Positions 24,710-32,918 of a stretch of 64,000 nt of DNA are shown piece after piece. The stretch spans positions 1-64,000 of the forward strand of contig NZ_JAAZQL010000008.1 of NCBI RefSeq assembly GCF_012275515.1, read 5' to 3'. Below the pieces are notes generated by a model. The model was not told the origin of the DNA and searched no databases. It worked only from the letters and a program-made list of their open reading frames with translations. The stretch comes from Novosphingobium sp. SG707. Lineage in GTDB: Bacteria > Pseudomonadota > Alphaproteobacteria > Sphingomonadales > Sphingomonadaceae. Numbering within the stretch: the stretch's first letter is position 1; every line of letters starts with the position of its first letter. Position numbers and translations under genes: made by a program.

Positions 24710-25103
24710 TCCGGCAAAGCCATCCTCATCCGCAGGGCAGCCGGGAATTGTCTCGGCTGCCCTGTTCGGTTTGTGCCCGCGCTGCGGGGCCAAGGGCCTG
24801 TTTGCGGGCATTGCCCATTTTGCGCCGCGCTGCGAAAAATGCGGGCTGGATTTCGGTGCGTTCAATGTCGGCGATGGACCGGCGGCCTTTCTGACCTTTG
24901 GCGTAGGCGCTCTGGCGGCGGCGGTGGCGGCATGGCTGGCGCTGGATGTCGATCCGCCGGTGTGGGTCTATGTCGCGGTGCTGGTGCCGCTGGTGGTTTT
25001 GCCCACGCTTTATGGGCTGCGCGTGTCGAAGGCCGCGCTGCTGACGGCGGAATATCAGCGGCGGGCGAGTGAAGCAGGCGCAAAGGATGTCGATTCGCGA
25101 TGA
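24702..25103 (+). CDS. DUF983 zinc-ribbon membrane protein
   Basis: This 133-residue protein begins at TTG 24702, overlapping the ctaE stop by 8 bp. A zinc-ribbon-like pair of CxxC motifs (LCPRCGAKGLF and RCEKCGLDFG) is followed by two membrane helices (FLTFGVGALAAAVAAWLAL; VYVAVLVPLVVLPTLYGL). DUF983 genes sit in oxidase operons across Alphaproteobacteria; the role is unknown but probably concerns assembly. Its end overlaps surf1. Confidence 0.8.
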   Translation: MTDPAKPSSSAGQPGIVSAALFGLCPRCGAKGLFAGIAHFAPRCEKCGLDFGAFNVGDGPAAFLTFGVGALAAAVAAWLALDVDPPVWVYVAVLVPLVVLPTLYGLRVSKAALLTAEYQRRASEAGAKDVDSR

Positions 25104-25741
25104 ACTGGCGCAAATTGCCCGTGATCCCCACGCTGCTGGTGCTGGCGGCGGCGGGTTATATGGTCCACCTCGGCTTCTGGCAGCTCGACCGACTGGCCCA
25201 GAAAGAGGCCAAGATCGCGCGTTTCACCGCCGCGCAGGGCGACCGCAGCGCGGTTTCGATCGGCGAGGTATGGCGCTATCGCCAATCGGATGCGCGTGAT
25301 TTCCACCGCACGCAGTTCTGGTGCCAGCAGGTGTTGCAGATCTCGGCCCAGTCCGGGCGCAATGCGGCGGGGCAGGCGGGATGGGCGCATATTGCGCGAT
25401 GTCTGACCGCGCCGGTTGATACGCAGGGGTTCCACCCCACCGAGGCGCCCAAGGGTGTGCTGGCCGATGTGGTGCTGGGGTGGAGCAATAAGCCCGCGCC
25501 CGTGGCATGGACCGGCGGGCAGGTGCAGGGGCTGGTCGTGCCGGGGGGCGAATTTGCCCATCATGTCGTGGCCGATCCGGCACTGGCGGGGCTGGCGAGC
25601 AATGCGACGCCCGATCCGCGCGATTTGCCCAATAACCACCTGTCCTATGCGGTGCAGTGGTTCCTTTTCGCGCTGACCGCTTTGGTGATTTATGCGGTGG
25701 CGGTGAGGAAGAGGGTGTCGGGGGAAGAAGAAGGGGAGTGA
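25100..25741 (+). CDS. SURF1-family oxidase assembly protein
   Basis: SURF1 helps heme a insertion into subunit I. The 213-residue protein has the two terminal membrane helices (IPTLLVLAAAGYMVHLGFWQ, then LDRLAQKEAKI; and VQWFLFALTALVIYAVAVRKR) with the conserved LGxWQLxR element and PNNHLSYAVQWF. The periplasmic domain is short for the family. It overlaps DUF983 by 4 bp and ends the operon just before repeat copy C. Confidence 0.9.
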   Translation: MNWRKLPVIPTLLVLAAAGYMVHLGFWQLDRLAQKEAKIARFTAAQGDRSAVSIGEVWRYRQSDARDFHRTQFWCQQVLQISAQSGRNAAGQAGWAHIARCLTAPVDTQGFHPTEAPKGVLADVVLGWSNKPAPVAWTGGQVQGLVVPGGEFAHHVVADPALAGLASNATPDPRDLPNNHLSYAVQWFLFALTALVIYAVAVRKRVSGEEEGE

Positions 25742-25967
25742 TGCGAGGGTCTAGACCCTCGCGCTCCCATTATCGTCTGCGTTGCGCTTTGGGTTCGGCG
25801 TTGTGTTTCGGACGTGCGGTTGGAATTTGAAAGCCTGCGGCGCGTTTCAGCCCGAGTTCGCCGCGCCGCAGGCCTTGCCAACGATCCCGATCGCGCCCCG
25901 TCACCGACCAAACGCATCCCCCATAATGGGATTGCAAAGGGTCGAGATCCCTTGCCCGCCGGAGGCA
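25742..25967 (-). repeat. Modular palindromic element, copy C (Y-C-X, inverted)
   Basis: Cap Y palindrome GCGAGGGTCTAGACCCTCGC at 25743-25762 comes first, then the central arms (AAAGCCTGCGGCGC ... GCGCCGCAGGC) and cap X in reverse, ending GCCCGCCGGAGGCA at 25967. The X hairpin here is slightly worn (CCCTTGC instead of CCCTTTGC). It begins directly after the surf1 stop and fills most of the gap to thrC. Confidence 0.9.
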
Positions 25968-26049
25968 TAAAAACCCCTGAATCCCGCAAAACCCTTGCCC
26001 CAGCGCCCCTCTGCGGCTAACGGGGCGGGCCAAACGGACAGGGAATCCC

Positions 26050-27450
26050 ATGGAATATATCTCCACGCGCGGCAACGCACCGGTTCTTGATTTTGAAGGC
26101 GCGACTCTGGCTGGTCTGGCCAGCGACGGCGGGCTTTATGTTCCGCGTGAGTGGCCGCGTTTCAGCAAGGACGAGATCGCCGCGCTGGCAGGCCTGCCCT
26201 ATGCGGAGCTGGCGGCCAAGGTGATGGCGCCTTTCGTGGGCGAGAGCCTGAGCTATGAGCGCCTGCTGGAGCTGACCACGGCGGCCTATGGCCGGTTTTC
26301 GCACGCTGCCGTGACGCCCTTGAAGCAGTTGGACGAGCAGCAGTGGCTGCTGGAGCTGTTCCACGGCCCGACGCTGGCGTTCAAGGACGTGGCGCTGCAA
26401 TTGCTGGGCCTCTTGTTCGAAGAATTCCTGGGCCGCAGCCCGCAGAACCTGACCATCGTGGGCGCCACCAGCGGCGACACCGGCAGCGCGGCAATTGATG
26501 CCGTGGCAGGCCGCGCCAAGGTCGACATTTTCATGCTGCATCCCAAGGGCCGCGTCAGCGACGTTCAGCGCCGCCAGATGACGACCGTGCTGGCCCCCAA
26601 CGTCTATAACATCGCCATCGAGGGCAGCTTCGACGATGCGCAGGCGATGGTGAAGCGCATTTTCAACGACAAGGCCGTGACCGATCGGTTCAACATCGGC
26701 GCGGTGAATTCGATCAACTGGGCGCGTCTGATGGCGCAGGTGGTCTATTATTTCGCCGCCGCGCTGCAACTGGGCGCGCCGGAACGCGAAGTGGCCTTCT
26801 CGGTGCCCACCGGCAATTTCGGTGACGTGTTCGCCGGCTATGTCGCCGCGCAGATGGGCCTGCCGATTGCCAAGCTGATCGTCGCCACCAATGTGAATGA
26901 CATCCTGCACCGCGCGCTCTCGACCGGCGATTATTCGGCCGGGACGGTGACGCCGACGGCTGCGCCCAGCATGGACATTCAGGTGTCGTCGAATTTCGAA
27001 CGCCTGCTGTTCGATGTGGGCGGCCGCAACGGCGCCGCTCTGGCCGAGCAGATGGCCGGGTTTGAGGCCAATAAGGCGATGACGCTGACCAATGCGCAGC
27101 GCGAAGGCGCCGCAGCGCTCTTCGTCTCGGCCCGCGCCGATGCCGATGAAATGGCGCAGGCCATCCGCTGGGGTTGGGAAGCGGCGGGCGAATTGCTCGA
27201 CCCGCACACCGCCATCGGCATCCATGCCGCACGCAATGCGGGAATCGCCAAGGGCACCCCGGTGGTCACGCTGGCCACGGCCCATCCGGCCAAGTTCCCC
27301 GATGCGGTCGAGCGCAGCACCGGTCACCGCCCCGGCCTGCCTGAGCGTGTGGGAGATCTGTTCGAGCGCGAAGAGCGCTATGCCGAACTGCCCGGCGATT
27401 ATGACGCGGTCTGCGCCTATGTCGCCGAGCGGGCGACCGCGAAGGCATAA
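26050..27450 (+). CDS. thrC: Threonine synthase
   Basis: It converts O-phosphohomoserine to threonine with PLP. The 466-residue form is of the long type, with the N-terminal STRGNAPVLDFEGATLAGLA, the PLP lysine in FHGPTLAFKDVALQ, the phosphate loop GATSGDTGSAA, and SVPTGNFGDVFAGYVA. The stop overlaps the next ATG (TAATG), so the methyltransferase is co-translated. Confidence 0.96.
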   Translation: MEYISTRGNAPVLDFEGATLAGLASDGGLYVPREWPRFSKDEIAALAGLPYAELAAKVMAPFVGESLSYERLLELTTAAYGRFSHAAVTPLKQLDEQQWLLELFHGPTLAFKDVALQLLGLLFEEFLGRSPQNLTIVGATSGDTGSAAIDAVAGRAKVDIFMLHPKGRVSDVQRRQMTTVLAPNVYNIAIEGSFDDAQAMVKRIFNDKAVTDRFNIGAVNSINWARLMAQVVYYFAAALQLGAPEREVAFSVPTGNFGDVFAGYVAAQMGLPIAKLIVATNVNDILHRALSTGDYSAGTVTPTAAPSMDIQVSSNFERLLFDVGGRNGAALAEQMAGFEANKAMTLTNAQREGAAALFVSARADADEMAQAIRWGWEAAGELLDPHTAIGIHAARNAGIAKGTPVVTLATAHPAKFPDAVERSTGHRPGLPERVGDLFEREERYAELPGDYDAVCAYVAERATAKA

Positions 27451-28349
27451 TGGCAGAGCTGATCCACCAGCCCGTCCTGCTGACCGGCGATGGCTGGGCC
27501 GATTACGGGCTGGTCGATTCGGGCGCGGGGCGCAAGCTGGAGCGCTATGGCGACTATCGCTTCATTCGCCCCGAGCCGCAGGCTTTGTGGCAGCCGCGCA
27601 TGGCCGATTGGGATGCGCCCCATATTGCCTCTCATGGCGAATTCGTGCCGGGCGCGGATGAGGATGGCGGCGGGCGCTGGAATTATACCAAGCCGGTGCC
27701 GCGTGATGGCTGGCCGCTGAGCTGGGGTGATGTGAAATTCACCGCGCAATGCACGCCCTTCCGCCATCTGGGCTTCTTTCCCGATATGGCGCCGGTCTGG
27801 GGCTGGATGGGGCAGCAATTGCGCGAGCGCAGCGATGCCTCCACGCTCAATCTGTTCGGCTATACCGGCGTAGGCACGCTGGCGCTGAGCCGGTACGGCC
27901 CTGTCACCCATGTGGATGCCAGCAAGAAATCGGTGGCGCAGGCGCGGGTCAACGCGGCCCTGTCGGGCATGGAAAGCCGCCCGGTGCGCTGGATCGTTGA
28001 TGATGCGGCCAAGTTCACCGCGCGCGAGGTACGCCGGGGCAAGCGCTATGACGGCATCATCATGGACCCGCCCAAATTCGGACGCGGGCCGGATGGCGAG
28101 GTCTGGCGTCTGGAAGAACACCTGCCCGGCCTGATCCATGATGCGCGGCAATTGCTGGATGAAAACAGCCGGTTCCTGTTCCTGACGGTCTATGCGGTGC
28201 GGATGTCCTCGCTGGCCATTGCCGGGCTGCTGGACGAGGCTTTCGCCGGGCTGCCGGGCTATGTCGAGCATGGGGATCTGGCGGTGCGCGAGGATGGCGC
28301 GGGGCGGATGTTGCCTACGGCGATCTTTGCGCGGTGGCGTCGGGATTAA
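27450..28349 (+). CDS. Class I SAM-dependent RNA methyltransferase-like protein
   Basis: The 299-residue protein has a Rossmann methyltransferase core: LNLFGYTGVGTLALSRYGPVTHVDASKKSV for SAM binding and the catalytic-type IIMDPPKFGRG. This resembles the C-terminal half of RlmI/RlmK 23S rRNA m5C/m2G enzymes, but no PUA domain is present. The thrC-methyltransferase pair is common in sphingomonads. Target unknown; rRNA is likely. Confidence 0.85.
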   Translation: MAELIHQPVLLTGDGWADYGLVDSGAGRKLERYGDYRFIRPEPQALWQPRMADWDAPHIASHGEFVPGADEDGGGRWNYTKPVPRDGWPLSWGDVKFTAQCTPFRHLGFFPDMAPVWGWMGQQLRERSDASTLNLFGYTGVGTLALSRYGPVTHVDASKKSVAQARVNAALSGMESRPVRWIVDDAAKFTAREVRRGKRYDGIIMDPPKFGRGPDGEVWRLEEHLPGLIHDARQLLDENSRFLFLTVYAVRMSSLAIAGLLDEAFAGLPGYVEHGDLAVREDGAGRMLPTAIFARWRRD

Positions 28350-28356
28350 AGGAGTT

Positions 28357-28617
28357 TGCCTCCGGCGGGCAAAGGGCGGGGGCCCTTTGCAATCCCGGTA
28401 CTGTCTTTATTGTGTTCTACATCAACCGGGGTTGATCGACACAGCGCTTGGATTTTGAAAGCCTGCGGCGCCGATCAGCACTACCTCGCCGCGCCGCAGG
28501 CTTTATCCAACCATGCCACACAAGCCGGGTAGCCGGTGAAGCGCGACCCCATTAACGGGATGGCAAAGGGGCCCCGCCCTTTGCCCGCCGGAGGCCCTCC
28601 CTTGCCTGCCGGAGGCA
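28357..28617. repeat. Modular palindromic element, copy D (X-C-X)
   Basis: Cap X on the left starts at 28357 and is followed by GGTACTGTCTTTATTGTG, the flank normally next to cap Y. The C arms are at about 28457-28504. A reversed X cap ends near 28596, after which TTGCCTGCCGGAGGCA at 28602-28617 repeats its outer end, a short local duplication. It lies between the methyltransferase and folB. Confidence 0.9.
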
Positions 28618-28689
28618 TTGCCCCTTAAAACCCCTAGACTCCCCCCGCGCAACCTGCCATCGGCCCGCGCGCAAACACCCCCTATCATC

Positions 28690-29076
28690 GTGAAAGCATC
28701 CAACGTGGCGGACAGCCTGATTCTTGAAGTGGCCGATTTCGAAGTGGACGTTCTGACGGGCGTTTATTCGGAGGAGACGGGCCAGAAGCAGCCCTTGCGT
28801 ATCAGCGTGAGCGTGCGTTTGAAGCCCTATGACCGCTATTTGCCCGACACGCCGCTGGGGGCGAGCAAGAATTACATGGACCTGAAGTTTGCCGCCAGCG
28901 ATGCGCTGCCCGAGGGCGTGCATTTCACGCTGATCGAGGCGGTGGCCGATCATATTGCCGACACCCTGTTCCTTCAGGACGAGCGGGTGGAGGGTGTGAC
29001 GGTCAAGATCGTCAAGCTGGCCATCAGCGAGGCGGGGGAAAAGATCGGCATGACCCTGACGCGCGAGCGGCGGTAA
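28690..29076 (+). CDS. folB: Dihydroneopterin aldolase-like protein
   Basis: FolB cleaves 7,8-dihydroneopterin in folate synthesis. The 128-residue product has LEVADFEVDVLTGVYSEE (the L...VxxxIGVxxxE region of the family, here VLTGVYSEE), the NYMDLKFAASDAL substrate segment and late VTVKIVKLAIS. GTG 28690 is used because the upstream open part belongs to repeat copy D. Start and exact substrate remain uncertain. Confidence 0.82.
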   Translation: MKASNVADSLILEVADFEVDVLTGVYSEETGQKQPLRISVSVRLKPYDRYLPDTPLGASKNYMDLKFAASDALPEGVHFTLIEAVADHIADTLFLQDERVEGVTVKIVKLAISEAGEKIGMTLTRERR

Positions 29077-29421
29077 ATGCCCACGTCCGATCAACAGGTT
29101 CTGGCGATAGAGGATTTGCCGGGCGGGCCTTTGGCCGCCGCCGTGGCGTTTCATGCGCAATGGCTGGCGCAGGCCGAGGCAATGCTGGCCGATGGCGATC
29201 TGGTGCTGGTGATGCCTCTGGCGGGGCATGAGCATCGCGCCTGGCGTCTGGCGGCGGTGCAGGGGCTGGCGCGGGCCTATGCTCCGGCGCGGGCCAATCT
29301 GGTGGAATGCGACGAACCGGCGGGCATTGCGGCGGCCTGTGCCTTTCTGGCCGCTTCACCCGGGATTACCGGGCAAATCCTGCGACTGGATAGCCAAGCG
29401 CCCGGAGCGGTGATAGATTGA
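29077..29421 (+). CDS. Short Rossmann/SDR-like remnant protein
   Basis: The 114-residue product starts directly at the folB stop. Its C terminus (YAPARANLVECDEPAGIAAA, then ASPGITGQILRLD) resembles the end of short-chain dehydrogenases, where PGITGQxLxVDGG is usual, but the NAD-binding N terminus and catalytic YxxxK are absent. It is either a degenerate SDR or a small Rossmann-derived protein of unknown role, and is probably co-transcribed with folB and moaA. Confidence 0.55.
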   Translation: MPTSDQQVLAIEDLPGGPLAAAVAFHAQWLAQAEAMLADGDLVLVMPLAGHEHRAWRLAAVQGLARAYAPARANLVECDEPAGIAAACAFLAASPGITGQILRLDSQAPGAVID

Positions 29422-29425
29422 CTCC

Positions 29426-30436
29426 ATGAGCCAGCCGTCGCGTCAACCTTTGGTCGATCAGTTCCAACGCCGGATTTCCTATCTGCGGCTTTCGGTGATC
29501 GACCGGTGCGACCTGCGCTGTACCTATTGCATGCCCGAGCGGCAGACCTTTCTGCCCAAATCCGAAGTGCTCAGCCTTGAGGAATTGCACAGGCTGGCGC
29601 TGGGTTTCATCGGGCGCGGCGTGCGCAAGATCCGCCTGACCGGTGGTGAGCCTTTGGTGCGGCGCGATATGATCGAGCTGGTGCGGGCGATCGGGCGCAA
29701 GATCGGGGATGGTCTGGACGAGCTGACCATCACCACCAATGGCACGCGATTGGCCGAATTTGCCGATGATCTGCGTGAGGCGGGCATCCGCCGCGTCAAT
29801 GTCAGCCTCGACACGCTGGACCGGGCCAAATTCGCCCGCATCGCCCGGCGCGATCAGTTGCCGCAGGTGCTGGAGGGCATTGCCGCCGCCCGCGCGGCCG
29901 GGTTGGCGGTCAAGATCAACACTGTCGCGCTGAAAGGCGAGAATGAGGGCGAGATCGGCGATCTTGTCGCATGGGCGCATGGCGCGGGCCACGAGATCAC
30001 ACTGATCGAGGTCATGCCGCTGGGCGAGGTGGAGGGGGATCGTTACGATCACTATCTGCCGCTGACGCAGGTGCGCACAGGGCTGGAGCAGCGCTTTACC
30101 CTGACCGAGGATGCGCATCGCAGCGGCGGCCCGGCGCGTTACTGGCATGTGAAGGAAACCGGCGGTCGGCTGGGGCTGATCACGCCGCTGACCAGCAATT
30201 TCTGCGATGGGTGCAACCGGGTGCGCGTGACGGCTACCGGGCAATTGTTCGCCTGCCTTGGCGGGCGCGAGCAGGTGGACCTGCGCGCCGCTCTGCGCAG
30301 CGATGAGCCGGAAAGCGCGCTCGAAGCCGCGTTGGACGAGGCGATGCGGATCAAGCCCGCGCGCCACCATTTCGAGATCAACCGCCCCGGCGCCGAGCCT
30401 GCCTTGCCGCGCCATATGTCGATGACGGGGGGGTGA
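29426..30436 (+). CDS. moaA: GTP 3',8-cyclase (molybdenum cofactor step 1)
   Basis: This radical SAM enzyme turns GTP into 3',8-cyclo-GTP. The first cluster motif CDLRCTYCMPE is near residue 30, and the second cluster cysteines are in NFCDGCNRVRVTATGQLFACLG. The 336-residue length is normal. It lacks the usual terminal GG: it ends HMSMTGG, so the Gly-Gly tail is in fact present. The stop overlaps moaD (TGATG). Confidence 0.96.
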   Translation: MSQPSRQPLVDQFQRRISYLRLSVIDRCDLRCTYCMPERQTFLPKSEVLSLEELHRLALGFIGRGVRKIRLTGGEPLVRRDMIELVRAIGRKIGDGLDELTITTNGTRLAEFADDLREAGIRRVNVSLDTLDRAKFARIARRDQLPQVLEGIAAARAAGLAVKINTVALKGENEGEIGDLVAWAHGAGHEITLIEVMPLGEVEGDRYDHYLPLTQVRTGLEQRFTLTEDAHRSGGPARYWHVKETGGRLGLITPLTSNFCDGCNRVRVTATGQLFACLGGREQVDLRAALRSDEPESALEAALDEAMRIKPARHHFEINRPGAEPALPRHMSMTGG

Positions 30437-30687
30437 TGATGGCGCGGCTGGTGTTTCTGGGGCGTCTGGCGGATCTCGCCGGAGGGGCCGAGCGCGAGGT
30501 GGCGCCGGGGTCTTTGGCGCGGATTATGGCCGACATGGGGCCGGAACTGGCACAGGCTTTGGCCGGGCCGCGGGTCAGGCTGGCGCTGAATGGCGCGCTG
30601 GTGGCGGGCGATGGGCTGGTGTTGAAGGCTGGCGATGAATTGGCGTTCCTGCCCCCGGTGAGCGGCGGATCATCAAGGTCCGGCTGA
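30436..30687 (+). CDS. moaD: Molybdopterin synthase small subunit MoaD with a read-through tail
   Basis: MoaD carries sulfur as a C-terminal Gly-Gly thiocarboxylate. The ubiquitin-like chain reaches the expected end FLPPVSGG at residue 78, but then continues SSRSG to a TGA at 30685-30687. The reason is ATCA at 30669-30672 where ATGA would give GGA-TGA. With five extra residues the glycine cannot be adenylated by MoeB unless the tail is trimmed. GTG 30433, ATG 30436 and ATG 30439 are all possible starts. Confidence 0.85.
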   Translation: MMARLVFLGRLADLAGGAEREVAPGSLARIMADMGPELAQALAGPRVRLALNGALVAGDGLVLKAGDELAFLPPVSGGSSRSG

Positions 30688-31139
30688 TCGAGCAGGCGTT
30701 TGACGCGGGCGATGCGATTCGCGACTTTGCCGCCGCCCATCCGCAATCGGGCGGCGTGGTCAGCTTTCTGGGGCAGGTGCGAGCTGACAGTTCCCAGCAG
30801 GGCGACGATGTTGAAGCGCTCGAGCTTCAGCATTACGCCCCGCTGACCCTGCCGGGGATGGAGGCGTTGGCGCGCGATGTGCTGGGCCGCTGGGCGCTTG
30901 ATGGCCTGCTGATCTGGCACCGGGTGGGTGAGATGGCGCCCGGTGATCCGATCGTGCTGGTGGCGGCGGCCTCGCGGCATCGGCGTGATGCTTTTGCCGC
31001 CGCCGATTTCGCGATGGATCACCTGAAAAGCGAAAGCTGGTTCTGGAAGCGTGAAAAGCGCGCCGGGCAATGGGCCTGGGTCGAACCGCGCGAACAGGAT
31101 TACGCCGATCTGGCCCGCTGGGGCCAAGCCGGGGTTTAA
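30669..31139 (+). CDS. moaE: Molybdopterin synthase large subunit MoaE with no standard start codon
   Basis: MoaE is the catalytic subunit that adds two sulfurs to cPMP. The conserved N terminus IKVRLIEQAFD is present in frame, but its first codon is ATC (30669) rather than ATG; GTG 30756 would lose 29 residues and CTG 30684 five. The rest is intact: VSFLGQVRADS, LELQHYAPLTL and the catalytic-Lys segment DHLKSESWFWKRE. Either a rare ATC/CTG start is used, or the gene is damaged, or the base is a sequencing error. Confidence 0.85.
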   Translation: MIKVRLIEQAFDAGDAIRDFAAAHPQSGGVVSFLGQVRADSSQQGDDVEALELQHYAPLTLPGMEALARDVLGRWALDGLLIWHRVGEMAPGDPIVLVAAASRHRRDAFAAADFAMDHLKSESWFWKREKRAGQWAWVEPREQDYADLARWGQAGV

Positions 31140-31732
31140 CGCGGCAATTTCCGGCGCGCCGCGTCAAGCGCGCGATCCTGCGCCGCGCCAAGGGCGAAGA
31201 TTTCCGACCTTGCGGTCTCGATCATCCGGGCGGCGGCGCGCGGCATATCTGGATTTTCGGGCGCATGGGCCATGCGGTCCTGCGTATAGAGTTCCTCGAC
31301 ATCGCCTTCGACCACGCCGAGCACGCCGCGCTGGCGCTCAAGATCGCTCAGCGCCAGATTGGCCTGTTGCCATGTCTCATCGCCGGGCTTGGCATGGTCG
31401 GCCGCATTGAGCGCCCGGTCGGTGGCAGGGCGGGCGGCGGCGAAAGCCTTGTCGGCATCATGCGCGGCGCGCAGCAGCGAATCGATTTTGGCGCTGAGAC
31501 CGGCAGGGACCTGATCCTGCGCGGCACCGGCGGCGGCAGCGGCGGGCGTGACCATCGGCTTTTCCTCGGCCCGGCGCGCCAGCGAGGGATAGGAAGCGGT
31601 GCTGCATCCCCCCAGCAGCGCGGGAATCAGCAGGGCCAGCGGAGCGAATCGGGCCGCATGCGCGAATCGGTGGCGCTGCGCCCTGCTCGATTGGGCTGTC
31701 GATGAGGCGGATTTTGCGATAAGGCCAAGCAT
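31136..31732 (-). CDS. Hypothetical lipoprotein
   Basis: The 198-residue product has a signal sequence ending in the lipobox ALLGGC near residue 43, then an Ala-rich, largely helical region rich in Asp, Glu and Arg (residues 75-195) with no recognised domain. It converges on moaE; the two stops share the TTAA at 31136-31139. Homologues probably exist in sphingomonads, but nothing points to a function. Confidence 0.65.
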   Translation of the reverse strand: MLGLIAKSASSTAQSSRAQRHRFAHAARFAPLALLIPALLGGCSTASYPSLARRAEEKPMVTPAAAAAGAAQDQVPAGLSAKIDSLLRAAHDADKAFAAARPATDRALNAADHAKPGDETWQQANLALSDLERQRGVLGVVEGDVEELYTQDRMAHAPENPDMPRAAARMIETARSEIFALGAAQDRALDAARRKLPR

Positions 31733-31825
31733 GGATGCGCCATAGCACGCCTGTGCCCATGCGCCAGAGGGCAGAAATCGGCCAGAGTTTCCGGGGGGGA
31801 ATGGGCCTTTCTGTCATGCGGTGCA

Positions 31826-31854
31826 TTGACACGCGGGGGCGGTTGCACTAACGG
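31826..31854 (+). promoter_or_regulatory. Possible sigma-70-type promoter of rplU-rpmA
   Basis: TTGACA at 31826-31831 matches the -35 consensus exactly; 17 bp further, TAACGG at 31849-31854 is a weak -10. It would give a leader of about 150 bases before rplU. That leader is GC-rich and could fold, but no named L21 leader motif was recognised. Confidence 0.4.
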
Positions 31855-32007
31855 CGCAGCTTCTTTCCGAACCCTGCCGTGTGTGGCGGGGGTCGGCGCG
31901 TCGCTCGCGGCTCCTCGAATAACCGCCTTGCTCGGCCTTTGGCTTGGCGGCAGGTTTCGGGAAACGCGGCCGGGGCGGCCACGTAATTTTTTGAATGGAT
32001 TTGCATC

Positions 32008-32310
32008 ATGTTCGCTATCGTGCGCACGGGCGGTAAGCAGTATCGGGTCGCCGCCGGAGACAAAATCGCGGTCGAAAAGCTGGCTGGTGAAGCCGGCGAG
32101 ACGATCACGCTGGGTGATGTTCTGCTGGCCGGCGAAGAAGGCGTTGTCGCCGACGCTTCGAAGGTGGTGGTCTCGGCCGAGATCATCGCTCAGGCGAAGT
32201 CGGAAAAGGTGATCGTTTTCAAGAAGCGCCGCCGTCACAACTATCGTCGCAAGAACGGCCATCGCCAGCTGCTCACGCTGCTGCGCATCGTGTCGGTCGC
32301 GGCCGCCTAA
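32008..32310 (+). CDS. rplU: 50S ribosomal protein L21
   Basis: L21 binds 23S rRNA with L20. The 100-residue form starts MFAIVRTGGKQYRV and has the basic KKRRRHNYRRKNGHRQ signature. Paired with rpmA as in nearly all bacteria. Confidence 0.97.
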   Translation: MFAIVRTGGKQYRVAAGDKIAVEKLAGEAGETITLGDVLLAGEEGVVADASKVVVSAEIIAQAKSEKVIVFKKRRRHNYRRKNGHRQLLTLLRIVSVAAA

Positions 32311-32328
32311 GCTCAGGAGTTTTCGACA

Positions 32329-32598
32329 ATGGCACATAAGAAAGCAGGCGGTTCGTCGCGTAACGGTCGCGACTCGCAGTCCAAGCGCCTTGGCGTGAAG
32401 AAGTTCGGCAGCCAGCTGGTGATTGGTGGCAACATCATCATCCGTCAGCGCGGCACGAAGGTCTATCCGGGCGTGAACGTGGGCATCGGCAAGGACCACA
32501 CCCTGTTCGCTCTGACCGAAGGCCGCGTGCGCTTTCATGAAGGCAAGCTGGGCCGCAAATACGTGTCGGTTGACGCGTTGGCCGAAGCCGCCGAGTAA
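32329..32598 (+). CDS. rpmA: 50S ribosomal protein L27
   Basis: L27 reaches the peptidyl transferase centre. The start MAHKKAGGSSRNGRDS and the segment KRLGVKKFGSQLV are diagnostic. CAGGAG lies upstream of the ATG. Its terminator follows at 32665. Confidence 0.97.
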   Translation: MAHKKAGGSSRNGRDSQSKRLGVKKFGSQLVIGGNIIIRQRGTKVYPGVNVGIGKDHTLFALTEGRVRFHEGKLGRKYVSVDALAEAAE

Positions 32599-32918
32599 GC
32601 GGATGGTCTATTTGGGCCATCCTGATGGGATGGCCCCGCCAAGGTTCTGACACCTTGGCTGAACGAGGGAGAGGGGCCCGGCCCATCTCCCTCTTTTCGT
32701 ATCTCTCCTTCACCCGCCGATCGGTAGGACGCGACAAATTGGTCGGGCTGCGAGCATGGCTTTGCGTTCGATCAAGGCGGATTTGCGTCCAATGCGGTTC
32801 AGCATGCGCTGGGCTGAGGCCGGTCGTCACCGCAATGTCACCGCGCGCCCTTAGGAATCCTGCGCGGGACTGAGGATCATGGCGTCCCGAATGGGACCGG
32901 GGATTTGGAGCGATACAC
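32599..32918. other. Intergenic stretch after rpmA
   Basis: It holds the terminator at 32665-32697 and a smaller hairpin CCAAGGT...ACCTTGG just before it. The remainder, up to the GNAT start at 32919, shows no coding frame with a ribosome-binding site and no repeat element, and presumably includes the GNAT promoter. Confidence 0.5.
32665..32697 (+). terminator. Intrinsic terminator of rplU-rpmA
   Basis: GAGGGAGA (32665-32672) pairs with TCTCCCTC (32686-32693) around a GC-rich loop and is followed by TTTT, the standard intrinsic terminator layout. Confidence 0.8.

Noticed and set aside
30756..31139. MoaE starting at GTG 30756
   Set aside because: This would remove 29 residues that match the conserved N terminus, so the defect at the junction is the simpler reading.
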